Positions 9,961 through 21,200 of a DNA stretch of 64,000 nt are shown here, piece by piece. Made by a program: the position numbers and the translations under genes. This DNA is from Chaetoderma sp. LZ-2023a. Lineage: Eukaryota; Mollusca; Caudofoveata; Chaetodermatida; Chaetodermatidae. How positions within the stretch are numbered: the stretch's first letter is position 1; each line of letters begins with the position of its first letter. The notes under the pieces are model-generated. The model was given only the letters and a program-made list of their open reading frames with translations. It had not been told where the DNA came from and made no database searches. The stretch covers positions 136,552,508-136,616,507 of the forward strand of contig CM067374.1 of the NCBI GenBank assembly GCA_034401795.1. Reading direction: 5' to 3'.

Positions 9961-10440
9961 TGCGATGATGCATCATCGACCAATCAATCTAGTTTACTTT
10001 CCAACCAATCAGAAGAACCCTAGTGTGTCTGCCTCGGTATATACACTCAGTCATAGCGGTGCCATCTATACATTGACTATGTGGTATAAAAGCAAACATA
10101 CATGTAAGCTGGTTATTATTTTGAAACTAATTTGACTTGAAGTCGTTGCTGCCTTAGGCAGCAATGACTTCCAGTTAAATTAGTTTCAAAATATTCAACA
10201 AAGTATTACATAATAACGGATGGAGTGCATTGGCACTTACACGACATCACACACTGTCGCTTGGAGACAAAATAGTGGCGATCACTGTTCAACATTTACG
10301 CGATATTAAAAAGCAGATAATTGTGATACAAGTAAGGAAATGTAACAGGATATGAATGATATTCTATCTATATAATCTATATACCATAATCTATCGGTGT
10401 AATACATCATTTGAGACGAGATTAGCATCACTTTAAAATG
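9961..10440. other. Non-coding spacer containing a family B hairpin
   Basis: Apart from the hairpin at 10115-10200 nothing recognisable is seen. No open frame or RNA gene. Confidence 0.5.
10115..10200. repeat. Hairpin family B copy
   Basis: Near-perfect palindrome. TTTTGAAACTAATTTGACTT...GTTGCTGCC is followed at once by its complement GGCAGCAATG...AAATTAGTTTCAAAATATT, with only TTA at the centre. One of the cleanest members of family B. Confidence 0.8.
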
Positions 10441-12924
10441 ACTTCTTGACAACCAATGGCCCGATTTCAATTACACTTGGCAGGAAGCAACCTTAGGGCA
10501 TAGAGATCGAAGTATATTCAAAGGAATATTCATTGGCCAATTTGGCCAGCAGCCATCTTGTATTTTGGCCACTTTTTAGAAATGTCTTTAAAAATCTTCT
10601 CCGAAACCGCATCGGAGATCGAATCAAAATGACATGTAATGAAGTAGCATCAGAGGGAACAGCTGAACCAAATTTGTTCACGGTAACTTGATTGGCCAAA
10701 TGAGATGTCATATAAATGTATCACCGGCCATCTTGGATAACCTTGTTTTCATAAAAGCAACTTATGTCTCCAGTACCACTAAACAGATCAGGCTGAAATT
10801 CGATGAGAGATATGATTAGGGACTAAGAGCCATTAAACTTTGTCCATGGAAAGTTGATATGTAAAGCACATGGCCGCCGTTGATCTATTAACATTTAGCA
10901 TGTTTGGCGGCCACCTTAGATTTTCTGGCAATTTCAGAGATCACGCAGAAGACTACTTATTAACCACTAGGCCAATTTTAATAAAACTTAGGTAAACCTT
11001 CACAGAAATTTGATTGGTAAATTTTTCCACTGGTTAGCTTGTTTTGTTCGATTGTGGCCAATAATCCGAGGTGAATGATATAAGCCCGTTGGGCCTCTTG
11101 CATTATATAAGTGTTGTCTTAAAATCTGGCATGCCACAATCATATAGGGTACCTCACATAAGATTACAATTGGAATTGGTTGAATTCCACCAAAGTGTTT
11201 CGGAGGTAGAGAAATGGACAGATAAATGGATGGAGACAAGTCATACAACCACAATCATAAGGACAATAAAATTTGTTGAATTCCGCAATCGCTGGCATTT
11301 CCTCCCACCCCACCTCAATCATGGGTGCGGAGCCTAAGTAATGTAAACATCGCAACATAATCAGTAACTCACATACCAAATTTGGTTGAATTTCAGCAAC
11401 CTTGAGTATCTGCAAATTTCCGCCGCCTGTCTGTCCATCCATCTCACTATTTCCATCCATAATTTGCCCGTCACAGTACAGCTCAGAAATAACATAACAC
11501 GTTTCCAAGACAAAATAAAATGCACCACTGCATATTTTGAACAAAATTGGATTGGAAGACAAAGAGCAATGTCTAATTACATATATTTCCAAACTATTCA
11601 ACAACATTTCTTACATCGTTTTCAAAATTGTACTAACTAATGTGTTTCTGCTTTTGTTTTGAAAACATGTTATCTTATTTATAAGCTGTACTATACATAT
11701 AGAATACATGTACACAAGCCAGTGAAAGGGTAAGTGCTTTTAACCATTTAATGATCAAGCCGGCCATAAACCGGCATTTGTATGCATCTTGAAATATGTT
11801 ATTTTTGAAAATTTTCCACCAGAATGATTGGGCCGACAACCATCTTGGATTTCGGCTGAGTTTTTAGATGTATTAAAAAATTTTCTCTGAAACCGTTTGA
11901 GGGATTGATTCAGAACTCACGAAATATCATCTAGGGCAAGAGCTGCACCAAGTTTGTTCAAGGGAACATGATTGACTAAATAGTTTGGCAGACATCTTGG
12001 ATGACCTATTTTTTCCAAAAACTACCCCACAACAGCTGAAGGTATCGGGCCGAAATTTTGGCGATATGATTAGGGACTAAGATCCATTAATGTTTGTTCA
12101 AGGGAAGTTGAACCGTAAAAAAACATGGTCGCCATGGGCCAATCAAAATATAGCATGTTTGGCGGCCATTTGGGTTCTTTTATTTGATGGATTTTGAGGC
12201 CGAAATTGGTTTTATATATGCTTTTGAGTATTCTGATCTCAAATTTGCAACTTTTGAAACCGTCAAATAAACGGTTTGGTGGCCATCTTGGATCACTTTC
12301 CCGCCAAAATCTCCCATACTAAAGCAATGGGAAATTTAAAATGTCTTCTCGAGAACTACTGGGCCGATTTCAATTATATTTGGCAGGATGCATCCTTATG
12401 GTATAGAGATTCAGGTTTGTTCAAACAAAAGCCGATTAGCCAATTTGGCAGGTGGCCATCTTGGATACTGGCCGATCTTTTTAGAAATGTCTTCTCTTCT
12501 CTGACTGTTTGAGCGATTGGCTCACAACTCATGAAATATCATCTAGGGCAAGAGCTGAACCAAGTTTGTTCAAGGGAACTTGATTGGCCAAATGGTTGGG
12601 CGGTCATCCAAAAAAAAAAAAGGCCACCCTGGTTTTCATGAAAGATACTTTCGCTGAGCGGATGGGGCCAAAATTTGAGAGATATGATATTGATGACTAA
12701 GGGTCATTATTGTTTGTCCAAGAGAAGTTGATACATAAAGAAACATGGCTTCTGTTTTCTTGTTGCAATTCTGCTCACCTCATTATGGTTCTTCTTATTG
12801 TTGATGGTCATTCTACATGCAGTTGAAATGCCTATGGCTATGCTCAAGGCGAGCGATATAGGCCCCTTGGCCTCTTGTTTTTTAAATATACAGACGGTGA
12901 TCTAGCGTGCAGTAATATTGAGCA
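10441..12924 (+). repeat. Dispersed Helitron-like repeat cluster (CCATCTTGGAT family) with S1 fragment
   Basis: Diverged tandem segments at 10441-11105 and 11820-12890. They share ACTGGGCCGATTTCAATTA, GGCAGG.GCATCCTTA, GTTCAAGGGAA.TTGATTGGCC, GGCGGCCATCTTGGAT and GATATGATTAGGGACTAAG. Both blocks close with a similar tail (GAGGTGAATGATATAAGCCC at 11070 and AAGGCGAGCGATATAGGCCC at 12848, then TTGG.CCTCTTG). Between them, 11106-11400 is S1-like, 11400-11700 is unassigned, and a half copy of family A lies near 11745-11830. No genes. The similar tails mark two insertions of one element family. Confidence 0.65.
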
Positions 12925-13806
12925 ATATATCAATTTTAAAAGGAAATGTCAGTGTTTACAAGTGATTGTTGTGAATGATCTCTTGACCATGCATAGCAGT
13001 ATAACAGTAGCCTGCACCCCATCTTTTCCGTGATGTTGACATATTGCTGATGCCCACAAATATAAAGCCTCTTCATGTCCCCAAGACCAACCTCCCAAAA
13101 AGTTTGTTGAGTGTTCAATCGGAACTGGAGAACTTTATATAGTGACACGCATGATATTTACCAATTTAGTTGTGTCTGTCACATCAACCCTTTCATGGTG
13201 AAGCCAGACAAAACCGGCCTCTGTAGTGGTCTTGAAGAATGTCCATTTGCATGCCAGGAGAAGACAATTTACCACCGTACAGAATGACTGGCTTCAAAAC
13301 CGACCCAGTTATTTGATTCAAGTGCTAAATTTTCAAAAATAGACATTCCATAAGCAAATATTTTTATATTCTTGACCAAATTTAACTTATCAATGCTGAG
13401 GCCTAAAAATTATATGTATGTTTCCTATCCCTACAGTATGTATCTGTAGCAATAGCTGTGACCTACCTACCCCCAAAATATTGCTACCTTAATATTTCTA
13501 CCCAGGGAAGTGGGACAGCTGGATTTTAAAAAATTTCAGTGATTTTATCACAGTTTCTACCTTAATTTGACAATATTTGAACAGCAAAAACATGGTAAAA
13601 GAAACCGCAACACCAGCCACAAAAAATAATAATTCCATACCTACTGCCTACTTGAATTTTGGAGGGATGTATATGAAACATATATTATATATTATTTTAT
13701 TTGGCCTAATAACACATAAAATATAGGTAATAATTATTTTAAAATAAGTACAGTAACAGTGTCGTGGCAAAAAATTACTTGCACTTAGCCGGACCAAACC
13801 ACGCTG

Positions 13807-14094
13807 GTGGTGCCATCTCCGGTTGCAGACGTGGAACGCCCCCAGGGGCCGAAACGGACGCTCCACGATTTACTTTCAGACCGCCTGACCCCGCGTCAGA
13901 CCCTGCCAAGTCCTTCTGGCAAGGAACTTAAGCATCATATCGACCGACCACACAGCGCAAACGTTACACCTACTGTCAAGACTACACGTAGTACAGTGGA
14001 AACAGACATGGTCCTTGTACAGAACCCGTACGATATGTGGCACTCGACACATGATGGCGGGGCTGGCTTGGCCTATAAACCAAACCTACAATAA
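13807..14094 (+). other. Open reading frame of 95 codons, present in all four array units; coding status unknown
   Basis: The frame begins MVPSPVADVERP and ends AGLAYKPNLQ. Counterparts of 94 codons lie at 19176-19460, 24515-24799 and 29854-30138. The surrounding 500 bp is richer in GC than the rest of the unit, and a possible 3' splice site (CTCCGGTTGCAG) precedes ACGTGGAACG inside the frame, so this could be one exon of something larger. I do not recognise the peptide; it has no signal sequence, membrane segment or repeat. Differences among the copies are mostly amino-acid-changing (Q to H, R to L, P to L), which does not suggest strong protein-level selection. It may be a chance frame. Confidence 0.2.
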
Positions 14095-15164
14095 GCCAGC
14101 GGAATGAAACAAAAATGGAAGGCAGACAATTAATTTTCAAATAATTTGACCATAAATTAACTGTCACCCTCCCGCACCCCACCTCGCAACGCTACAGCAA
14201 AGATCGCATTGATTATGATGACAAGAATGAAGTGGGCAATAATACACCCATACACTGATCATCAAGGATGTATAACGGAACCAGGAATCATATCGCATAG
14301 CATTCGGGGTATATTTACTAATAAATATAAATTATACTCCTAACGAAGGCCAAAATGATATGTGAAGAAACAACAAAATGTAAACAAGCTGCTGTAGCAC
14401 ATGGTAAAACCGCAGACCACACATCTAAATCAAGAATTTTGAAACCACTGATCATTGCAAACAGATCGTGATAACACGCAAAACTTAAAAAATTCCAAAG
14501 TTTTTCTGGTACCAATTAAAGTACGCAGCACCCAGAATCAGATGCGCGAATTAATGAAACATTTTCTTCACATAAACATCCGAGACACACGGTTGTGACG
14601 ACACCCGCTCGGATCTTACGGAGAACGACGTCAGCCGATCATCGTGTTTAAAACACTGATAAGCCAACACCTAATTTCATATCTACCGATCGCCTGTTGG
14701 GGATTTAAAGGAAGGCGATCATCTGGCATATTTCGTTGTTAACACGTCCCAGATTCTTTGGGGCTAGAAATTGGAACATGCGACACATACGAAATTTTAG
14801 AGACCTAAGTCTTTTAACTATGGAATAACATGGAAATATACGACCTGATATCCTCGGAAGCATCCATATTAATCCAAATTATCCTTTTGAGAACATACAA
14901 GCTATCACAATTAATCACAGTAAAAAGACTTAGGCTTAAACAATCTTAAGAGTTTCCAACTGCAAAAAGCATGTATTCTCTTGTCGCTATGCAAACAAGA
15001 ATGAGCTCTATGGTAGACAGGTACTCGGCAGTTGGGAGCCGAGTACCCGGTTCCAAGGAGTCAGTAAAGCTTTCTAAGTCTATAGTCCTAGAGCCAGCTG
15101 TCAGAGCCAGCTGTATATCAGAAGTAACAGAATGGTGAGTATTGATCGAAGGAGAATTAGTCAA

Positions 15165-16175
15165 CCTAAAATCCAAGATGGCCGCCTGACAATTTGAACA
15201 ATCAATATTCTGAAAAGATATTCCGGAGCCTACCACCATAAGATACTTCCAGCCAAAAGCGGTTGAGATTGCCCGAACAGTTAATGAGGAGTAGGACTTT
15301 AACCGATTTCCCAGCATTTTTGGAAAATTCAGGATAGCCACCAAAAGAATACACCAATCAATATTCTGTATACAAGTTCTGAAGCATATCAGCCTAGGGT
15401 CCTCCCAACCAAACATGGCTTCCACTAATTTATAATTGGGAGTCCGAGCATGGAAGTCTAAAATGGTTCCCATACATTAAATTTGCTTAAAATCAGTTTT
15501 AGTGGTGTCTTTGTTTTGGGAGTCCAAACATGAACTTTGGGAGTATAGTACTCTCAGACTTACACTAGTGGAAGGCATGCAACCACGCTTGCTTGAAATC
15601 GGGCAAGAAGTTAATGAGTAGGTTTTTACCTGATTTCCAGAAATTTTCAGAAAATCCAAGATGGGGCCAGAAAAATTGACCAATCAAAATTCTGTATTCA
15701 TGTTCTGAATCCCTCTTAGCCTAGTATCCTTCCGGCCAAGTCTAGTTGAAATTGGCCAAGCAGTTAATGAGGAGTACTGCTTAACTTTTAAACGATTTCC
15801 CGCAATTTTTGGGAAAATTCAAGCTGGTCGACGAAAAAGTAGACCAATCAAAATTGTGTATACAAGTTCTGAAGCATACCACTCTAGAGTCCTCCCAAAA
15901 GGGTTTGCTCGAAATCATCCAAGTGGTTAATGAGGAGTATGATTTTAAATGATATTCAAAATTTTCAGAAAAGCCAAGATGGCTGCCAGAAATATTGACC
16001 ACTCAGAATTCTCATTAGAAGTGTTGAAGCCTACTAGTATAGAATTAGTCTACCCAAGTTTTGTTGACACCGGGCCATTTATATTGGTTGAAATCGGTCA
16101 AAGCATAAATGAGGAGATGCGATTTGACGGCTGGCCATCATGCCCTAAGTTCACCGGGCCAGGTGAGCTAATAAT
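15165..16175 (+). mobile_element. Helitron-like element with tandem core inside array unit 1
   Basis: Six diverged repeats of about 155 bp carrying TTAATGAGGAGTA, CCGATTTCC.GCA, AAATTCA, AAGATGGC.GCCA, GACCAATCAAAATTCTG and ACAAGTTCTGAAGC. Related to 5590-6608 by word order. The right end CGGGCCAGGTGAGCTAA resembles a Helitron 3' hairpin with CTAA. Equivalent copies lie in units 2-4, about 5.35, 10.69 and 16.03 kb to the right. The reading frames that cross it (15473-14946 minus, 15949-16239 plus) follow the repeat and are not genes. Confidence 0.6.
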
Positions 16176-16438
16176 TAACCTAAATAACAGAAGAAATGTG
16201 ATAAAATACCAATATCATTATCTGCACGTAAAAAAATAACAGTGACTGTTGACCTGTACGAGGGAACCTTTTGCAGGTTTTTTTCGTATACTATTAGCGA
16301 CTCGCTAGGCTAGCATATTTGTTTATACATAATGTAATATTGCTGATTATCACCATGTCAAAATGTTTGTTTTTAAAATTTTCAAAAAATGTTATGTGCC
16401 AGAATGTTCTCCTAATTCACCGCAGCATTTGAATATTT

Positions 16439-16483
16439 AAAGAAATTCCGAAATAGTTTACTAAACTATTTCGGAATTTCTTT
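16439..16483. repeat. Perfect 45-bp palindrome (22-bp arms, one-base centre)
   Basis: Left arm AAAGAAATTCCGAAATAG followed by TTTA, centre C, then the exact complement. In units 2-4 the right arm has one mismatch (TTTCGCAA instead of TTTCGGAA). It could extrude as a cruciform or form an RNA hairpin; function unknown. Confidence 0.9.
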
Positions 16484-17774
16484 TTTCTAGATTCTGACCA
16501 CTTAGTGCTGTCAACATACATACCTGTATTTGGCTAGCGGAGTTGCGCAGGCCTAAAATTGCTGAATTTCTACTGATATTCTGAGCTAAGAGAAACTTTC
16601 ATTTTTTTGAAAAAAATTTCAGGATCCTATACCAGTAAACAATTGAATTCAGTGGTAAACCGTTCGATATTCAATGTTTGCCTCCTAAGCTTTATTGTTT
16701 TTTGCAACGCTGTACAAAGCTGATTTTGCGACTTCATCAAAGTAGCAGCAGGCTTATTTTTTCTATTTCTCTACAATCTTTCATAGCCGTAGGAACAGGG
16801 TTGGGGGAGGAGGTAAGGCGCCGATATCACCCATAGGTTTTTCCTCTCTGATAGTATATCCCCCATAGTGCCCGCTCCCACTATGTTTTGGCCCAATGCA
16901 TAGTTTAGGCACCCCACCAAAACCCAAACTATATTCCTACACCCCCTGTCTTTCGGATGAGACATTAAACCAATTACTCAGCCAGTCATTCCAGTGGTAA
17001 ATTTTCAAAAATAGTCTTCTCTTGGCTTGCAAATGAATATTCAATAAGAAAATATTTTGATTTTTCTTACCAAATTTAGTCATTAAGGCGGTAAAGGGAT
17101 AGGGGAAAATGAGAAATGGAAGTCTCAAGGATGTGGGGGTGGAAACGTATGTATTATGTATTTAAGTGCAAATGTCATTTTAAGATGTACACCGCAATTG
17201 TGCTCCCAAATAATAATAATAATACATTCAATTTCCTAACCTGCAGTTCACTGATCAATCCCCTCACCGTCAGTCTGTCCAAATATCTGGCACAGGGGTG
17301 GGTTGAATCAGAGTAAACGTGGACTATTTGCTGTATTGTCAAGATTTGTTAGAATTGAAATATAATTGGCTTTGTGATTGTCCATTCTCTGCATTTGTAT
17401 GGCAAGAAGGTTATTATTGAAGATTTACTACTGATTTAGTGGTCCCTGATGGTATCATGTGTGAGTGAATGTGAGCGATGGTAATTATGAGTGCTTGTAA
17501 CAATGAGTGATGGTGACGGTGAGTGACAGTGATGGTGACTTGAGTAATGCTAACAAGATTGACAATAGTGCTGACAGGGTTCTGCGCACACTGGTCGGGA
17601 TTAGCCACCACTCAACAATTTTAACCAGCACTAAAGACTAAACTATCTTTTTTAACCACCACTTCTCACATATTTTGTTGAAATTAAGCTTTTTTTCAAG
17701 GGACTTTGTAAAATTGCTGTAAAAATGTCTGCCACTAATTTCATCCTGGGCAGACCCCTGTGCTGAGTGTGGTT

Positions 17775-17822
17775 GTGAGTGAGTGAGTGAGTGAGTGAGT
17801 GAGTGAGTGAGTGAGTGAGTGT
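17775..17822. repeat. (GTGA)n microsatellite in unit 1
   Basis: About 11 to 12 GTGA units, versus 8, 8 and 6 to 7 in units 2-4. It sits in a longer GTGA-derived, degenerate region (17455-18030). Much of the length difference between units arises here. Confidence 0.9.
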
Positions 17823-18289
17823 GTGTGTGCACGAGCGAGTGAGCTTTGGCGTGTCAGCGAACGAACGAGAAGTAAGTGAGTGACATCACTCAGTCGGTGA
17901 CTTGGAGGATGCATGAGTGAGTGGATTGGTAGGTATCCCTGTAGTGTGTGGGTGGATGAGTAAATTTACGTGTCACCGGCTGGGTGTATGTGTGAGTTGG
18001 AAGGTGTCACTAAGTGGGTGTGTGAGGATAGTAGAAATTCACAAGGGATCTATAGTAATAATACTCCAACCGATTCCAACGAGTATTTAAATTAATTAAA
18101 ATCTCATATCTTGGTTTTAATAATAGCTCAATCACATCGATCAATCTCGATTTCTAGGCCACACAAAAGTAATTCTAGGCATTTTGTTTGCCCTATGGTA
18201 CCCTGCTAACACAGGTTACTGGGCTATTACCAGACCAATTAAGGGGTCCACACAATTTTTTCAAGGGCCCAATTTTATCATTATGATGC

Positions 18290-21200
18290 ATATATCAATT
18301 TTAAAAGGAAATGTCAGTGTTTACAAGTGATTGTTGTGAATGATCTCTTGACCATGCATAGCAGTATAACAGTAGCCTGCACCCCATCTTTTCCGTGATG
18401 TTGACATATTGCTGATGCCCACAAATATAAAGCCTCTTCATGTCCCCAAGACCAACCTCCCAAAAAGTTTGTTGAGGGTTCAATCGGAACTGGAGAACTT
18501 TATATAGTGACACGCATGATATTTACCAATTTAGTTGTGTCTGTCACATCAACCCTTTCATGGCGAAGCCAGACAAAACCGGCCTCTGTAGTGGTCTTGA
18601 AGAATGTCCATTTGCATGCCAGGAGAAGACAATTTACCACCGTACAGAATGACTGGCTTCAAAACCGACCCAGTTATTTGATTCAAGTGCTAAATTTTCA
18701 AAAATAGACATTCCATAAGCAAATATTTTTATATACTTGACCAAATTTAACTTATCAATGCTGAGGCCTAAAAATTATATGTATGTTTCCTATCCCTACA
18801 GTATGTATCTGTAACAATAGCTGTGACCTACCTACCCCCAAAATATTGCTACCTTAATATTTCTACCCAGGGAAGTGGGACAGCTGGATTTTAAAAAATT
18901 TCAGTGATTTTATCACAGTTTCTACCTTAATTTGACAATATTTGAACAGCAAAAACATTGTAAAAGAAACCGCAACACCAGCCACAAAAAATAATAATTC
19001 CATACCTACTGCCTACTTGAATTTTGGAGGGATGTATATGAAACATATATTATATATTATTTTATTTGGCCTAATAACACATAAAATATAGGTAATAATT
19101 ATTTTAAAATAAGTACAGTAACAGTGTCAGTGGCCAAAAATTACTTGCACTTAGCCGGACCAAACCACGCCGGCGGTGCCATCTCCGGTTGCAGACGTGG
19201 AACGCCCCCACGGGCCGAAACGGACGCTCCACGATTTACTTTCGGACCGCCTGACCCCACGTCAGACCCTGCCAAGTCCTTCTGGCAAGGAACTTAAGCA
19301 TCATATCGACCGACCACACAGCGCAAACGTTACACCTACTGTCAAGACTACACTTAGTACAGTGGAAACAGACATGGTCCTTGTACAGAACCCGTACGAT
19401 ATGTGGCACTCGACACATGATGGCGGGGCTGGCTTGGCCTATAAACCAAACCTACAATAAGCCAGCGGAATGAAACAAAAATGGAAGGCAGACAATTAAT
19501 TTTCAAATATATTGACCATAAATTAACTGTCACCCTCCCGCACCCCACCTCGCAACGTTACAGCAAAGATCGCATTGATTATGACGACAAGAATGAAGCG
19601 GGCAATAATACACCCATACACTGATCATCAAGGATGTATAACGGAACCAGGAATCATATCGCATAGCATTCGGGGTATATTTACTAATAAATATAAATTA
19701 TACTCCTAACGAAGGCCAAAATGATATGTGAAGAAACAACAAAATGTAAACAAGCTGCTGTAGCACACGGTAAAACCGCAGACCACACATCTAAATCAAG
19801 AATTTTGAAACCACTGATCATTGCAAACAGATCGTGATAACACGCAAAACTTAAAAATGCCAAAGTTTTTCTGGTACCAATTAAAGTACGCAGCACCCAG
19901 AATCAGATGCGCGAATTAATGAAACATTTTCTTCACATAAACATCCGAGACACACGGTTGTGACGACACCCGCTCAGATCTTACGGAGAACGACATCAGC
20001 CGATCATCGTGTTTAAAACACCGATAAGCCAACACCTAATTTCATATCTACCGATCGCCTGTTGGGGATTTAAAGGAAGGCGATCATCTGGCATATTTCG
20101 TTGTTAACACACGTCCCAGATTCTTTGGGGCTAGAAATTGGAACATGCGACACATACGAAATTTTAGAGACCTAAGTCTTTTAACTATGGAATAACATGG
20201 AAATATATGACCTGATATACTCGGAAGCATCCATATTAATCCAAATTATCCTTTTGAGAACGCACAAGCTATCACAATTAATCACAGTAAAAAGACTTAG
20301 GCTTAAACAATCTTAAGACTTTCCAACTGCAAAAAGCATGTATTCTCTTGTCGCTATGCAAACAAGAATGAGCTCTATGGTAGACAGGTACTCGGCAGTT
20401 GGGAGCCGAGTACCCGGTTCCAAGGAGTCAGTAAAGCTTTCTAAGTCTATAGTCCTAGAGCCAGCTGTATATCAGAAGTAACAGAATGGTGAGTATTGAT
20501 CGAAGGAGAATTAGTCAACCTAAAATCCAAGATGGCCGCCTGACAATTTGAACAATCAATATTCTGAAAAGATATCCCGGAGCCTACCACCATAAGATAC
20601 TTCCAGCCAAAAGCGGTTGAGATTGCCTGAACAGTTAATGAGGAGTAGGACTTTAACCGATTTCCCAGCATTTTTTGGAAAATTCAGGATAGCCACCAAA
20701 AGAATACACCAATCAATATTCTGTATACAAGTTCTGAAGCATATCAGCCTAGGGTCCTCCCAACCAAACATGGCTTCCACTAATTTATAATTGGGAGTCC
20801 GAGCATGGAAGTCTAAAATGGTTCCCATACATTAAATTTGCTTAAAATCAGTTTTAGTGGTGTCTTTGTTTTGGGAGTCCAAACATGAACTTTGGGAGTA
20901 TAGTACTCTCAGACTTACACTAGTGGAAGGCATGCAACCACGCTTGCTTGAAATCGGGAAAGAAGTTAATGAGTAGGTTTTTACCTGATTTCCAGAAATT
21001 TTCAGAAAATCCAAGATGGGGCCAGAAAAATTGACCAATCAAAATTCTGTATTCATGTTCTGAATCCCTCTTAGCCTAGTATCCTTCCGGCCAAGTCTAG
21101 TTGAAATTGGCCAAGCAGTTAATGAGGAGTAGTGCTTAACTTTTAAATGATTTCCCGCAATTTTTGGGAAAATTCAAGCTGGTCGACGAAAAAGTAGACC

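Larger units (their letters stand above)
12925..18289 (+). repeat. Tandem array unit 1 (5365 bp)
   Basis: First of four head-to-tail copies. Order within the unit: a stretch ending in a family A-like remnant (13180-13410); an AT-rich segment; a more GC-rich island of about 550 bp with an open frame (13807-14094); 800 bp of unassigned sequence; a 9-bp hairpin GTACTCGGC/GCCGAGTAC (15021-15046) inside sequence shared with 41756-41880; a Helitron-like tandem core (about 15165-16175) ending AGGTGAGCTAA; a perfect palindrome (16439-16483); a half copy of family A (16965-17105); GTGA-rich simple sequence (17455-18030). Unit 1 is 26 bp longer than units 2-3 because it has more GTGA repeats and keeps a 12-bp segment in AGAGCCAGCTGTCAGAGCC that they lack. 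Confidence 0.95.

Noticed and set aside
14946..15473. Minus-strand frame of 175 codons in array unit 1, with shorter versions in units 2-4
   Set aside because: It reads through Helitron-like tandem repeats and the GTACTCGGC hairpin, and repeats its own segments (ICFRTCIQNIDW, ISFQNIDCSN). It is a repeat translation and is broken by small indels in the other units.
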